From Aldrovandia affinis (taxonomy: Eukaryota; Chordata; Actinopteri; Notacanthiformes; Halosauridae): a stretch of DNA of 64,000 nt. Below, piece by piece: positions 10,811-25,104 of the stretch. Each line of letters starts with the position of its first letter. Within the stretch, counting starts at the first letter, position 1. Under the pieces are notes generated by a model that was not told where the DNA came from, made no database searches, and was given only the letters and a program-made list of their open reading frames with translations. The position numbers and the translations under genes are program-made. The stretch spans positions 2,514,501-2,578,500 of the forward strand of contig JAINUG010000146.1 in the NCBI GenBank assembly GCA_029706075.1, written 5' to 3'.

Positions 10811-13800
10811 CTGTCGGGAGAGAGAGAGAGAGAGAGACAGAGGTTCTTAACATTTTCTCCCTACCTATCACAGATCTCATAGACATACCAGATACTCAAC
10901 TCTGCATTCTTAACATTGTCTCCCTGTCACAGATCCCATAGACTCACCAGATACTCAGCACTGTATTCTTAACATTTTCTCCCTACCTATCACAGATTCT
11001 ATAGACCAGGGGGTGTCAAACTCAAGTCCCGGAGGGCCACAGTGTCTGCTGGTTGTTGTGGTTTCCCTTCAATCAGCAGCCAATTTAGGCCTTGGCAACA
11101 AGGTGTGTGGACTCTTTTCTTAACGTTATAAGTTGAATTTAAAGTGTCTCTCTACCATTCAAGCCAAAACATTCTAATTTAAATAAAAACATTTACTAAC
11201 ATTTTCCTTCCCAGTGTTGCAGGTATGGTATGCAGCTGCCAACAACGATGTCTATTGCTGTATTACTGCACTGATCTCTTGCGCGAACTATGATTGATCA
11301 TACCATGTATTAATGCATATGTTGTAAGTCGCTCTGGATAAGAGCACCTGCTAAATGCTTAAAATGTAAATGTAATTTGATCTTCTGAAAATTATTTTAG
11401 GGGCATGACAAAGTACAATACTGTGGCAATGGACATTCTGCACTGTAATACAGCACCGGAAACTCCTGTTACCAACTGGAAACCTCCCGTAGTTAAGAAG
11501 CAGAGATGGCAGGAGGAAAGCAAGAGCTGACTATCTGGTGCGTCTATAGAGTCTGTGGCACTATCATCAGGTGACACGGCCTGTCACTCAGATATGAGCT
11601 CACTACTCCTGTGATGTAATACTAGGTCAGTGGTTCTCAAACTCATGCTGGAGTATTTCTGCCCTACAGTGCCCCGGTCAACGCTGGTTTTCCTTCCAAC
11701 CAATCTCCTGATTGATTAAGGTTGTTGAAAACATGCGTTTAAGTTCCATAATTTTGTAAAGCACGCCGCAACTGCGCTGCAACAGATTTTAACACAATGT
11801 AGGTGTGACATATTAATGCCAATGGTTTTAGAATGGGATTACCATTTGCTATGACTTTGAACTCTTCATCTTCCACAAAATGGGTCAGTTTGATTGACCA
11901 GCTGTACACAATTTCAGCACTGATGTCAGCTGTAGGTCTATCAATAAATCCAATAAAAAAATGTAATCTCTCTCAAAAGTTTCCACAGCACATTACAGAA
12001 GCAATTGTTGTCTGAGATTTAAACTGACTGATTTAAACTGACTGATTTATTCCTTGAATATCAACATGAATATCTGTTTCTGACATTATGCAGCATTACG
12101 AGGGTAAATCATCCCTCACTGGACACTAAAAGTGTGAAATGATAAACAATTTACAGCCCGTTACACTTCAGCACTTTGCGCGATTAGGTTTGGAACAACG
12201 GCCCCCAGACCTGAGGTGGCTCCTACAGTAGAGGAAGTTCTCCTGACAGCCCCCTACACGGTTACCCCCCTCCAAAAACCCCCCAGCAGTGCACTCACAA
12301 TGGTGACGTCCTTCTCCATCTTCCTCTGCCTGTCCGTCAGGTCCCCCTCGGCCGACATGGCGTTGCCCCTCTTCACGGTGTTGATGATGGACACGTAGGA
12401 GAAGAGCATGACCAGCACGGGGATGACGAAGCAGAAGATGAGGATGAGGATGATATAGGACTTGTGGATGGTGGAGTAGTTGGCTTTGGCCCAGTCCACT
12501 TCACAGGTTCCGTATCCGCGATCTGAGGGGGGAACGAGACAGACAGTGGGGGTGGGCGGGTGGGGGCGCCGGACACGGGGGTGGGAGGAACTGCATCAAG
12601 CACTTCAACCCGGACGTGCTTTAACCCTTTAGATGCCAGATTACAATCCAGCAGATTACTGACGAAAAAAAGTTAAAAAAACATGTACAGGTAACTGCCA
12701 AAATAAAGGCAACACTTGAGTAAATGAGGGATCCTTTAAACAGGTGCTGGGCTGAGAGGCTCTGTGGATAGGCCCGGCCATCCCCTTCCCCGGTTTGAAC
12801 AGGTTTAGTTAAAAGTTAAAAGGGCGGCAGATAGTGTAGCGGTCCAACGCACCGTATTTTGGCTGGTCCGATACGGTGTGCGCTGCCTGTCAGGACGCGG
12901 TTCCAAACCAGACCAGCCCTGGTTGTCTGCCCCGATCGGGGGTGGCTGTCCGCCCCAGAGGGAGGGGGGAGGGTGTGCCGGCTCGGGTCCGCCGCGAAGC
13001 ACGTCAAAGCTTCCAGAACGTGGGTGGGCGAATACCGTCTCAGAGGAAAGCGGAGTTCACTGCCCACGGAGAATTAGCTTGCCTCGTAGAGACAAGCAGC
13101 GGACCCGTGTGGGGAGGGTAAATCTAAATAAATAGAGGGTGCAATTGGCCACTAAACCGGGAGAAAAAATCAGATTTTTATATATATACTGTATATTTTT
13201 AAAGTTCTCTTTGATCTGCAGCAGTGTTTTTCAAATTTTATCACCAGCTAAAGGCGGACCTGACCCAGGTCTGGTATCAATATTTGCTAAAATAGCCATT
13301 GCACTGTGAATTGGGAGCTACGGTCGTGGGATTCAGGCTTGTGATCAGAAGATTGCAGGTTCAAATATCAACCGGGAAACTGCTGCTCTGCCCGAAGGCA
13401 AAAAAAAAAAAGTTGAGATGAAATTCTCCAGAAATATCTCTGGCTTGGTTTGTAAGTTACTTTAATTATTCTCATCAACTAGCAAAAAAATATGCAACTG
13501 TTTTGTGATTGCGTGTATTTTCTGAGGGCAAAAGTGACCTCACCCCATACCACTCAGTCAAGCTCAGCCAAAGAAGACTAAGAGGGGATTTGATTGAGGT
13601 TTTTTTTTTTTTTTTTATTCATAAAAGGAATTCTAAGTGAACTGGGAACAACGCTTCAGGCTAAGCTCTGTCAACGGAACAAGGGGGCATATTTGGGAAA
13701 TTAGTTCTGAGTAAATCCTGCACTGTTTTTTTTTTTTTACTCAGACAGTTGTCAATGTGTAGAACAGCTTGCCAGGTCGTGTAGTAAAGGCAGAGACCAT

Positions 13801-16800
13801 TGTGGTGTTCAAGTCCAGGCTTGACACAGTGCTGGATATTGACTAGACCAAGGGGTGAGCAAGGAGGGCCCAAACCACTTCTGGGTTTCATGCCAACTTC
13901 TGCTGCTAATTATTTAATTTGCCCAATCGTTTCTGTAATCTGCCATTTTAGCTAAGTGTATTGATAAGCTCCAGAATGACAGCTGAAGACTGTTCCTTGT
14001 GTCCTTACTATGGCTTAATTTACAAGTGAACCTGAATTGTTCACTCAAGACAGCTACTTAGCTAATTGAGCGCAGGGTTAATTGGCAGAAACACAAACCT
14101 GCATACACAGTGGCCTTCCAGGGCCAGAGATGCCCACCCCTGCTTTAGACTGTAGGTGTGGCGAGCGTCTATAGGCTGAATGGCCTGTTCTATAATGTAT
14201 ATACTTTTTTTTTTTTTGTTTTATTTTTATAATTTGATTCTTTCCGATTTTACCCCATTTTTCTCCCAATTTGGTAGCCAATTACCCGCTGTGCTTAGTT
14301 AAATCCCTCTTCCCTTATAGTTTGCTGCCGTAGTCCTGTGACCGGCAGTGACAAGGGTGAAGCGCTGCCTCCTCCGAGACAACACTCGTCATGCCGTCAA
14401 CTGTAATTTCGGTACCCCAGAACCACTCCTGTGCGCAGCGAACTGTGTGTGTCGGCTTCCCTCCCCCCTCCCTGGGGCGGACAGCCAATTGCCGCCCCGA
14501 TGGCACTCCCGACCAGAGCCGACTCTGGCGCGACGGGGAATTGAACCCCGGTCGCAGTGGCCAGCGTCGGACATTGAAAGTCATAATATATTCTTGCTCT
14601 CATGTTTGGCTGCTGTTCTGGTCATTATCTAGTATGTCTTATGTTGGGCTCCTGACCTGTGAAGCTTCCCCAGCCAGCCAGTGGAGCTCCAGACCAGAAG
14701 AGTGCTGCAGCCCAGATGAAGGCCACACATATGGAGACTGTGCTGTTGGTGATGCAGTGAGCTGCAGAGGAAAGGCAAACGCAGCACGCGAATACATACA
14801 CAGTACATACATCACAATACATACATATATACATCACAATACATACATATACAGTACGTATCACAATACATACATATACAGTATGAACATTACACATAAA
14901 AATTGATCACAATACATCAACATTTTGAACACATCCAGTAAATGTATTTCCAATGAGGCCATTCAAGTGAAATTCGCACCAGACTTTGGTATTAACTCAA
15001 GAAATCCAGACAAAAAATCTAAACATTAAAGTCCATATGTAAATCAAGTTATGTGTAATAAAGTGGAATGAAACAGGAAAAAAGTATTGAACACACTAAG
15101 AAAAAGCAGTACACCACAGCAAGGAAAGGCAAGGAACCAGCTGAAAACCATAACTAATTAGGAGGCAACTCTACCACCAATCTGTGCTAATTAATGTCAG
15201 CTGGGTTAGAATATATTGATGGGCTATTTATTTCCCCCATTGTACATATACAGTATGTATCACAATACATACATTCACATATCACAATACATACCTACAT
15301 ACATCACAATACACCAACACGGACAAACCACTATGGACTATCCTTGCTACCGAGTCTTTTAAAGGACTCATTTAAGAGATAATGTAGCATGCCATAACAT
15401 GGACTGTTTTTACTGTGAGCTGTTTTTACGGTATGTGTATATGGACCTTTTTTTATAGTTCTTTTTTTCACTTTGTGCGTTGCACTGTACCCACCCAGGA
15501 GGGTGCTACACATTGGCGGTGGTCGAGGTGAGCATTCCTGGCCAGAGCCAGACTGGTGCAGCCGGGAAACTGAGCCCCGGCCACAGTGGACAACCTGCAC
15601 GCTGGACAAGTGCCTTTACCGTTGCGCCACCCAGGGGGCCCAAATAGCTATGTACTTAATAATACCTGATATCGGCCTCCCACATGGCCCAGTGGTTTCA
15701 ACGTCCGACGCTGGCCACGGAGACCGGGGTTCAATTCCTCGTCTCGCCAGAGTCGGCTCTGGCCGGGAGCGCCACCGGGGGCGGCGATTGGCTGTCCGCC
15801 CCAGGGAGGGGGGAGGGAAGCCGACATGAGATTTGCGGCGCATAAGAGTGGCCCTGCAGTATACCGGGTTACGGTTGATACTTGGGCGAGTGCGGTCTCG
15901 GAAGAGGCATCAGGTCGCGTGTCGCTACCGGTTGCAGGACTACGGCAGCGAACTCAAATTACTAGGGGGGGGGATTGACTTAAATAGCGGGTCTAATTGG
16001 CTACCAAATTGGGAGAAAATGGGAGAAAAATCAGAAACAGAAATTATATAATAATTCTTGATATCTGTATCATAACTGATCAGATATATTGTGAGTTACT
16101 ACAGTGTTTACGTACATTTTAACATGCCATGTGTGTCATTTAGCACATGTGCACTGTATTTGAAATCAAGTATGCTATGACCTCTTTGATAAGGCAAAAA
16201 AAGTTTTTAAAAAATAGATATACACGTCTTCTAAAAACATTTTTCACGAGAGTGAGCTGCCTATCACGGTCGTGGTTCGAAACCCCACTGTACCAGACCA
16301 GCCCTGGTGGTAAGCCCCGACTGGGGGCGACGTTTGGCCGTCTGCCCCAGGGGGGGGGGGGAGGGAGAGCTGACACGACCTCACCGAGAAGCGGTAGGGC
16401 GACCTCGTAAACAGGGTTGGGTGAGTTCCGTCTCAGAGGAGGTGAACATTGCCTTGAGGTATTAGCTCGTTCTGCGGAGGCGGGCGGTGAGTTCATGGGG
16501 GAGGGTAAAATCTAAAAGAAATAGAGGCTATAATTGGCTACCAAATTGGGAGAAAAATGGGGGAAAAATCTGAAACAAAAAATGTAAGAAAAACATTTTT
16601 CGACGTGTGTGAACTTGTTCCTTGCCATTGATTTATATAGGTTTGTGTGTTCAGCTAAAGTGTGAAGATTTTGCAACGCCAGCTTTTAACTCATTTTTTT
16701 ATTCTACTCTTCCGGGTATAAAAATGATTTAACAGGAACAGCAACTCTCTCTCTTTCTCTCTCTCTTTCTCTGTGTTCTGTGCATAATCTGCATCATACA

Positions 16801-19800
16801 GCAACATATTCTGAACATAATCTCTATCATACAGCAACATATCCTGAGCATAATCTCTATCATACAGCAACATATTCTGAACATAATCTCTATCATACAG
16901 CAACATATTATGTTCATCAACTACACCATACAGTAGCTCTATCATACAGAGACTCTCATCTCTTCGTCAGCCCTGTAATACCATAATCTTATCTGTCCAT
17001 TAACTCTCATGTTACAAGTCTACTTGTATATCAGCTCCTGTTGCTGGGTAATTGATGTGGGAACTTACTGTTAAACCTGTCATATAAGTCAAAAACACAT
17101 ATATAGTCACGATAGGACATTATCACAAATATATTTGTCACACTATTGTTATCTTTCCCTTTTCTTTTTTAGTATTCCCATCTTCCCCGGGGATGGTACA
17201 GCAAGTGCTGTGTGTTAAGTAACTGTACGTGTTAAGAATTATGTACATCTAGCCAATTGTCGTCACCACTGCCTTCGTGTTTAATACTGCTTTTTGTATA
17301 TGTATACTTGTTTAAAACTTCCTCTAAAAAATGTTTTTAATGTATCTGCATGCCATACACCGGGAAGGAAAAGGTAAGTACATTTTTTTTTTTTTTTAGA
17401 GGAAGTTTTTATGTCTATCGCTGTATTACTGCACTGGTCTCTTGTGCGAACAATGATTGATCTTACCATGTATTAATGCACATCTTGTAAATCGCTCTGG
17501 ATAAGAGCATCTGCTAAATGCTTAAAATGTCAATGTAAAATGTAAGTAGGCCAACTGCCACACATCCATACCAGGCCGATTATGATTATTAACGGGTGTT
17601 AACAGAACTGTCAGGTAACTGGGTCCTGCTTTACCTTTGTTAGGGTGGCATCCCTTAATGTATCTGGTGACACTGATGACGGTCAGGGTGTTGATGCTGA
17701 CCAGGCCGAACAACAAGGTGCAGAAGCCGTCCACCTGTGAATAGAGATCGCCGCTGTCAGTCGCCGGCTCTTACGCGGTCACCGCTGTCACTCAGGACAA
17801 GCGCCGACATCTCCAGGAACAAACTCCACAGGGCGAGCTCAGGAACAGGACAAACCCAGGTCCCTGGGGGGGCCTCCCGGGTGGTCTAGCGGTTACAATG
17901 TTCGACGCTGGCCACTGCGACCGGGGTTCGATTCTGTCCACCGGCCGTGCCAGAGTGCCAATTGGCTGTCCGCCCCAGGGAGGGGGAAGGGAAGCCGACA
18001 GGAATTTTGCTGCGTACAGGAGTCACTCTGTAGTACCAGAGTTACGGTCGACAGCCTGGTGAATGCTGTACTCGGAGGAGACGATACTTTGACTTTGTCA
18101 CTGCCGGTCTCAGGGCTAGGGCAGCGAACTCATGTTATGAGGGGGGGTTGACATGAAAAATAGAGGGTGTAATTGGCTACTAAATTGGGAGAAAATGCGA
18201 TAAAATCAGAAACAAAAAATGTAAGAAAACTCAGGTCCCTGGAAGCACAGCTGGGGGACAGGAACCATTTGGATCGATTCCCTTCTGCGTCAAACTGTTT
18301 TGCCCCCCCTCTGTGTGACAGCATCGCTCGTTCCCGGCCCAGGTGGTGAGCTAAGCCCGTGGCGTACGAGGTGAGGGAGGTGAGGGAGGCTGACGTCAGT
18401 TCCGTACCACGCTAAAAAAGACCTGTCCTCTACACAGGACAACCGCTGAGCTGGTCAACACGCGCAACAGGTATCGGCAGGTGTTTCTCTGCATTTCAAA
18501 GGCGGGGTGCAGGTCGCCACCCCCCCCGACCCCCAGTTGTGCCGCTAATCTCAGGCCCCCTGCGGTGAGGGAGCGATGCTCGAGCCGCCTGTGCTGTCTG
18601 CTCCTGTCCCTTCCGTTTAGGCGGAGGGCAAGCGCGTGGCTGATCTACTTTCAGTAATCTCATTGCTGGACCCCTAATCCCACCCCCTAATCCCGCCTGC
18701 CTCTATCTCACATTTGAGGGCTTTAAGCCTGAGGCGCCATTGTGCCTGCAGGGGAGATAACTGGCTAGCACTACTGTCTTGGTGTTTATTCGGGAATCAA
18801 TCAGACGTTTTTTTGTCAGATGTTAGTTATCAACCTGGTAATGCCCTTCATTGTGTCCTTTTGCCGCACATACCAATGAAGCGCCTGAAATGAATTCTTT
18901 TTTTCCTTAAAGAATTTGTTTCAGATTTTATCCCATTTTATCCCAATTTATTAGTCAATTAAAGTCAATTTGTTTGCTGCCGTAGCCCTGAGATTTTATC
19001 CCATCTTTATCCCAATTTATTACTCCAGAGCCACTTGACACGCCTCTCTTTTTCATCTCAAAAAGAGACTCCCGGGAGCCGAACCCGGTGGAATCACAGT
19101 GGCCAGCGTTGAACGATGTAACCGCTAGACCACCCAGGAGGCCCCGAAATGACGTTTTTAAGTGTGATAAGGCAAGAAAGGCAGGTCAGGTAATACATAG
19201 AGGGTACTACAAGACAATTGGCAGTGTAGTGTAATGGTTAGGGAACTGGACTTGTAACTCAGAGGTTGCAGGTTCAATTCCCAGGTGGGGGTACTGCCGT
19301 TGTACCCTTGAGAAAGGTACTCAACCTGAATTGCTTCAGTAAAATATCCAGCTGTATAAATGGATTGTATGTAAAGAAATGCAAACTGTGTAAGTCGCTC
19401 TGGATAAGAGCGTCTGCTAAATGCCTAAAATGTCAATGTAATCGCACCTGAACATTTTAAAGCTGGCTATCTCAAAACTGTATCTGACTATCTGCAGATA
19501 GAACCCTAATCCTAAACTCTCAAATTTGCACCTTGAATTTCTGTAACCACCTGCAAAAAGCTGCTCCTGCTGATGGCAAATTTGTGCAAAGGCACGCTGC
19601 AAAACAGCAAATGGTTTCGATTGGTTCGTTCGCCTGAGATGATGGCACACACTGACGGTTTATGGGCTCCGATTGGCTAGTCAGCCCTGGTGAGTCAATA
19701 TTACTGGTTAATTCCTCACAGATCATGTGTATATATATATATATATACCTCCAGGAAACTGTGATAAACCTCCCCCGTTTTGTCACACAGCCCCGCCCCG

Positions 19801-20808
19801 CTACAGCTTCCATCCTGAACATCGTACAGGAAGCGAGGACCATCGAGATCGAGGAGCGCCTCTCAAACTAGGTGGTGAAATATTGACGAGGCTACGAGGG
19901 CCCCTCCTGACCCAGCTCGTCATTAAAAGGCTTGACTGTCTGAACTCTCCGTTTACATTCGGCGGACTCCGGAAACGCCACAGCCAGGATCATAAGCACA
20001 TCTGCATTTATTAGTGTGGAGGCAGTGGGAGGGGTCAGAGGCCACGCATTCCGGGCCGGGTGTATTGTCCAGGTGCACCTTCCTCAGCTTACGAGGGAGG
20101 AGTGTTTTACAAGACTAATAATGGTATTAGGGGGGCGTTTGAGCTCGTGGTCCGGCATTCTTTTAGAACTGAAGTGGGAAATGCACAGTTAAAGAGGCGG
20201 GCTACGCAATTATTTTAATTGTGTTGTCTCTTTTAAGGACGCTGCATAGGAAAGGAGTGTATCATCATGTGATGAATGAGCTATCGAGCTACTTTTTGTT
20301 TGTTTGTGATGCAGCACTCCTTTTCATGCAGGGAGTTACAAACAAGGAGCTTGATTGAGCTGCAGCTTGGAGTTAACCAAACCAGCACATGAAACGTCCG
20401 TTATTCATAGGGTTGGGCACTCTACGTTAATAGAGACGTTCTTCAAGCAACCGATGACCTGTTTGTGGCAGTGTGTACCAGGACGCATTCAGGTTGACCC
20501 CTAAGTGGTTTAGCCTGCAAAAGCTCTCACCATGAGCAGGGGCCTACAGGTTACCAGTTGTCAGTGAAATATATCCCTTGCCTCTGGTTAGCGTTAGCTG
20601 CCCTGTGGTACACCATGTGGTTTGTGGTACGTGAAATAGTCATTTGCTGTCCGTAGAGGGTATCGGAGAAGTGCACATGCTTCGGCTGCAGTGCCCCCTG
20701 CAGGTCATTTAGCAGTGGCACAAGAATGCAGTACAATCAGCAATAACTAATGTGAGAAAAAGGGGAGGAAATTCTGACAGGTAGAGATAGATAGAGAGAG
20801 AGAGAGAG

Positions 20809-20842
<34 letters not shown>

Positions 20843-23800
20843 GCACTTGTGCAAGTGCTCTCTTGTTTCTATTCCTTTACTTTCAGAAGGTTTGAGAAAC
20901 CACTTTTTTTCCTATTTTCCAAAAGGAAATATTTATGTTTCATGTAAGCTGTGCTGAACATGTGTTTTCTTTGGTAGGATACAGTGTCAGCCAGACAAGG
21001 CCAAGTTGTCCCCCTTCCCCCACTTCCTCATCCCCACACCCCCCTGTAAAAATGTACGTGGCCTTTATGAGCTCTCCTGAGGGGCAAGCGGGTGATCCCC
21101 GCCTCGTGGAGCCTGCAGGAGGGGGTTTTGTACATGTCCCATCATGCCAAGCGCTGTGATCTGTGAATGAGCCTGCTGTGGTCTCAGGGAATGTGACACG
21201 GGCATTCTCACAGTCTCACTCACTCTCAGGCTCACTCATTCTCTCTTAACACTCACCCAGTCACACGCTCACACACAGTCACTTACTCACAAAATCACTC
21301 AATCACTCACTCAGTCACACACTCACACACTCACTCACTCTCTCTCAACATTCACACACTCACTCACTCACTCACTCACTCTCTCTCTCACATTCACTCA
21401 CTCACTCTCTCATACACTCTCTCATACATTCACTCACATTCACTCACTCACACACTCACACACTCACACTCACTCACCCACACCACCCACATGTGTGCTC
21501 TCACTTTTTCCGTTGTGAGCGCTGGGTAACCGTGGAGGGGGCCACACTACGTGAGCGATGTGTGCAGAAGAAAGGTCATACATTGGACAGTCTTTGTGAT
21601 TGTATCTTGTTATTGACTTTTCTGCAGTTTCAAAGAGCCACTAAAGCACAGCTGCATATTGTTGCATGCAAAAGTCATACCTAAACAAGATAGTAAGCGC
21701 GGAGGTATGAAGGGATAAACGAGTCTCGGGGAAATAACACCTCTCTTATGTTAGCGGGAAACACCCACGTTCAAAGGATTATCATCCTTTTAGATCAGGA
21801 CTGAATATTAAAAGAGGCCTTTACAGCAACGAATTAGCAGAGACGTTTGGAGAGTAAATAAAAGACATTCTTGGGATGTTTAAGCGTTGCCCAAAGCCCC
21901 TCAGGGGCGAAGGCAGCGGCAGTTTTGATAGAGGTGTCAGCTCAGAGGTGTTAGCTCAGACGGACGCAATAAGATGTCAGTGATGAAAGGACGTCGGTAT
22001 GGTATGAGCTCAGTGTCAGAAGGTGGAGGCTGATCTTACAGTTTGTGTGGGACAATGTCAACGACAACATCCTTCCCATGGGAGACATCTGGCCTTCTCA
22101 GACTCTCGTGACAGGTAGCTGGGAACCACCAACATAACGTGTCTTACAGTAATAGGGCATTGGGCCACCACGAGCTGCCAGAACAGCTTCAATGCGCCTT
22201 GGCATAGATTCTACAAGTGTCAGAAACTCTATTGGAGGGATGCAACACTGTTCTTCCACACAAAATTCCATCATTTGGCGTTTTGTTGACGGTGATGGAA
22301 AAAGCTGTCTCTTGAACCTGCCATAAGTGTTCAATTGGGTTGAGATCTGGTGACTGAGACCAGGCCATGGTACATGGTTCACCAGAACCCTTCATTTACT
22401 CAAATGTCTCCTTTATTTTTGCCAGTTACCTGTATACTGTAAAAAGAGGTGAGCTGTTTCTCTGCCATGTTGCATAGAATTTGCAGGTCAAATGTCGTGT
22501 TTTTGAATTACAAATGGAAGGGAAAATTATGAGCACTTAACAGAATAGGTAAAAAATGCACACACAAAAATAAAAATATTTTTGTACATTTCCTTTGAGC
22601 TCTAATGTATTTTTCACTTGTAGCTCACTGGAGTTTGCTGTTCTAAGGGCATGGATCTATTTGCTACGGAAGATACTGTCTCACTCCAATGGTCCTGCTC
22701 CAGTAATCTGATCAGAGATTAACCTTCTACGCATGATCTCGTAAATTGCTGCAAACCCCCACTTACTGCAGGAACCTGGAAATTATTTTGCATGACCTAC
22801 TTTGTAAAAATACCAAAACAATGCAGTGTAACATTGAGCAGTTAGCTTAGCATTGATGCTAACCGGACACGTCAGCCATATTGTTTGTTGTTAATGGTTG
22901 CCATTTCCGGTTCCTGTAGCATAGCCACTAGGCTAACTTACTTACGCTTGCACTAAAATGGAAAAGCAAATTCAAAGTCTTGATTCAGTAGCACTCACCG
23001 CTACAGTATGTTACTTAAAAGAATGGCCAAAATGGTTGCCCTCTGTAACAGGGTTTTTCACACTTGGTTCTAGGTGACCTGTTCTAAGCCTGTTGTTTCT
23101 CTCAGCTAATTCTACTCGTTTGTACCGTTCAACCGTCATGGCACCAGAAGATGCCAGCACTGCCTATATTTAACTTAATTTGTCCCAGTGGGTTTTCCAT
23201 TTTACGGCATGAATTCACGTTTTTTTCTAAACTACAAGACGTGTGTGGATACATAAAGTTAAGCAAAGCTGGTGGCTCTTTTACTTAAAAGGGAACAGAA
23301 ATCGTGAATGAAGACTTTGGGGTCAGGATTTCAAGGCCTAAACTAATCAGCATCATCCCAATGGATGCTAGAGAAATCTGTCACGATGACAAAAACAAAC
23401 ACATTTTTAACCAATCACTTGGATGTAATTTGCTAGGTGGCGGGATTTACAGTGATGACCGCCTGCCCTCCATAGACACGTGAGTTACATTTCTAGTGTT
23501 TGCACGTTCATTTGCTGCCACAACTGACTATCAAACAGTTGCCATTTTTGTTTACATTGCTTGCCAATGGGACAGATTTGTGCATGAGACAACACTATTT
23601 TTATTTTTTTAATGTATATCCATTTTTTGGGGAAATAATAATTTGATTTAAACCAATATTTAATTTACCATCTGAAGTTTGTGGATTCATATTTTTAAAG
23701 CTGAGTGACCTGCCTGCCAGTTGAGCATGGTGGTTCCACTCCAGCTGAGCTCTGATTAACAGGGTTTAAATTAACTGCATACATTAACATTTATCTCCCT

Positions 23801-25019
23801 ATAATTCATCTGCCATAAAACCTTTATGAAAGAAATGTGCTGTTGGAAGTGTATCTGCGCTAAAAAAAGAAAAGAAAAGTCAAACAAAATTCTACCTCTT
23901 AATGTATGCCCCTTAAACATATTCAATGCAGCTGTCTCAATTAAGCTTATGTTGTTGTTATATTATTATATATTAATATTGTTAATGTTCCTTGTTCATT
24001 GTTCCTCCTATTGTTTTACATGTTCTAAGCCCCACTAGAAAGCTATCATTCTTTATCAAAACACATTTCCAAAAATGCATAAATGTAACAAAGATAATAA
24101 TAATGATCATGTATTAATGCACATCTTGTAAGTCGCTCTGGATAAGAGCGTCTGCTAAATGCCTAAAATGTCAAATGTAAAGGGCAATGCTGGTTAAGGG
24201 ACATCAAATGCAGATCAGTATTAACAGCTCAATCAGTCGTTACTTATGGAGAGCTGTGCTGGGTTTTCAGGACCAGGTTCAAGCAACACCGCTGTGGATT
24301 GACTCACCAGAGCCAGAAATAGTATTATTAAAAAAATCCTGTTCCAAAGCATTTAATTGAGGTCTTTATTTAACGGGAGCGCAATATGCATCCCTGTGCA
24401 TTGTTAGCGTGGACGTTAGAGTGCGCACAGCTGACACTCGAGCTGAGAGCCCTGTGGACGCCGTTTGGAGAGGAGATTGAAAGAGCTCATAATTGCTGCG
24501 TGATCGTTGTGCAATCAGAAGCTTGTTGAGGAGGAGTTCACTTTACCCATTCAGAGAACTGGTTTTCTGTTAACCAGGCCCCACGCCAAGCTCTTTCATT
24601 GGCTCGTCTCCCTCCGATCCTCTTGATTACAAATTGCCCGTGAAAAAGGTAATGAGATGGAAAGTATGAATGTGAAGTGCTCATAAGGAGCTGTGAATAA
24701 GGAGCTTTTTAAAGTACATCTTGCCAAGTTTGTAATTTTGTTTAATTTTGTCACACTCTTTTTTCCAGTAGATTGTACAAAGCCCTGATAAAGGTGAAGA
24801 GCTAAGGATCAGGAGAAGAGTGATGTGAGGCCCACCATGACCACACACTCAAACATGCACACACACACACATACACACGCACACACACAAACACACTCAC
24901 ACACACACACACACACACACTCACATATGCAGACACACACACACACACACATACACACTCACATATGCAGACACACACACACACACACGCACACACACAC
25001 ACACAAATATAATAACATG

Positions 25020-25054
<35 letters not shown>

Positions 25055-25073
25055 ACACAAATATAACAACATT

Positions 25074-25104
<31 letters not shown>

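Noticed and set aside
10386-10886. Overlapping ORFs of 90-161 codons on both strands at the opsin last exon
   Set aside because: Shadows caused by high GC. Only the frame with TM6, K297 and NPLIY joins the other exons.
16729-16945. Repeat protein with 11-residue MLLYDRDYVQN units
   Set aside because: A four-copy 33-bp tandem repeat inside an opsin intron. The frame is open only because 33 is a multiple of three.
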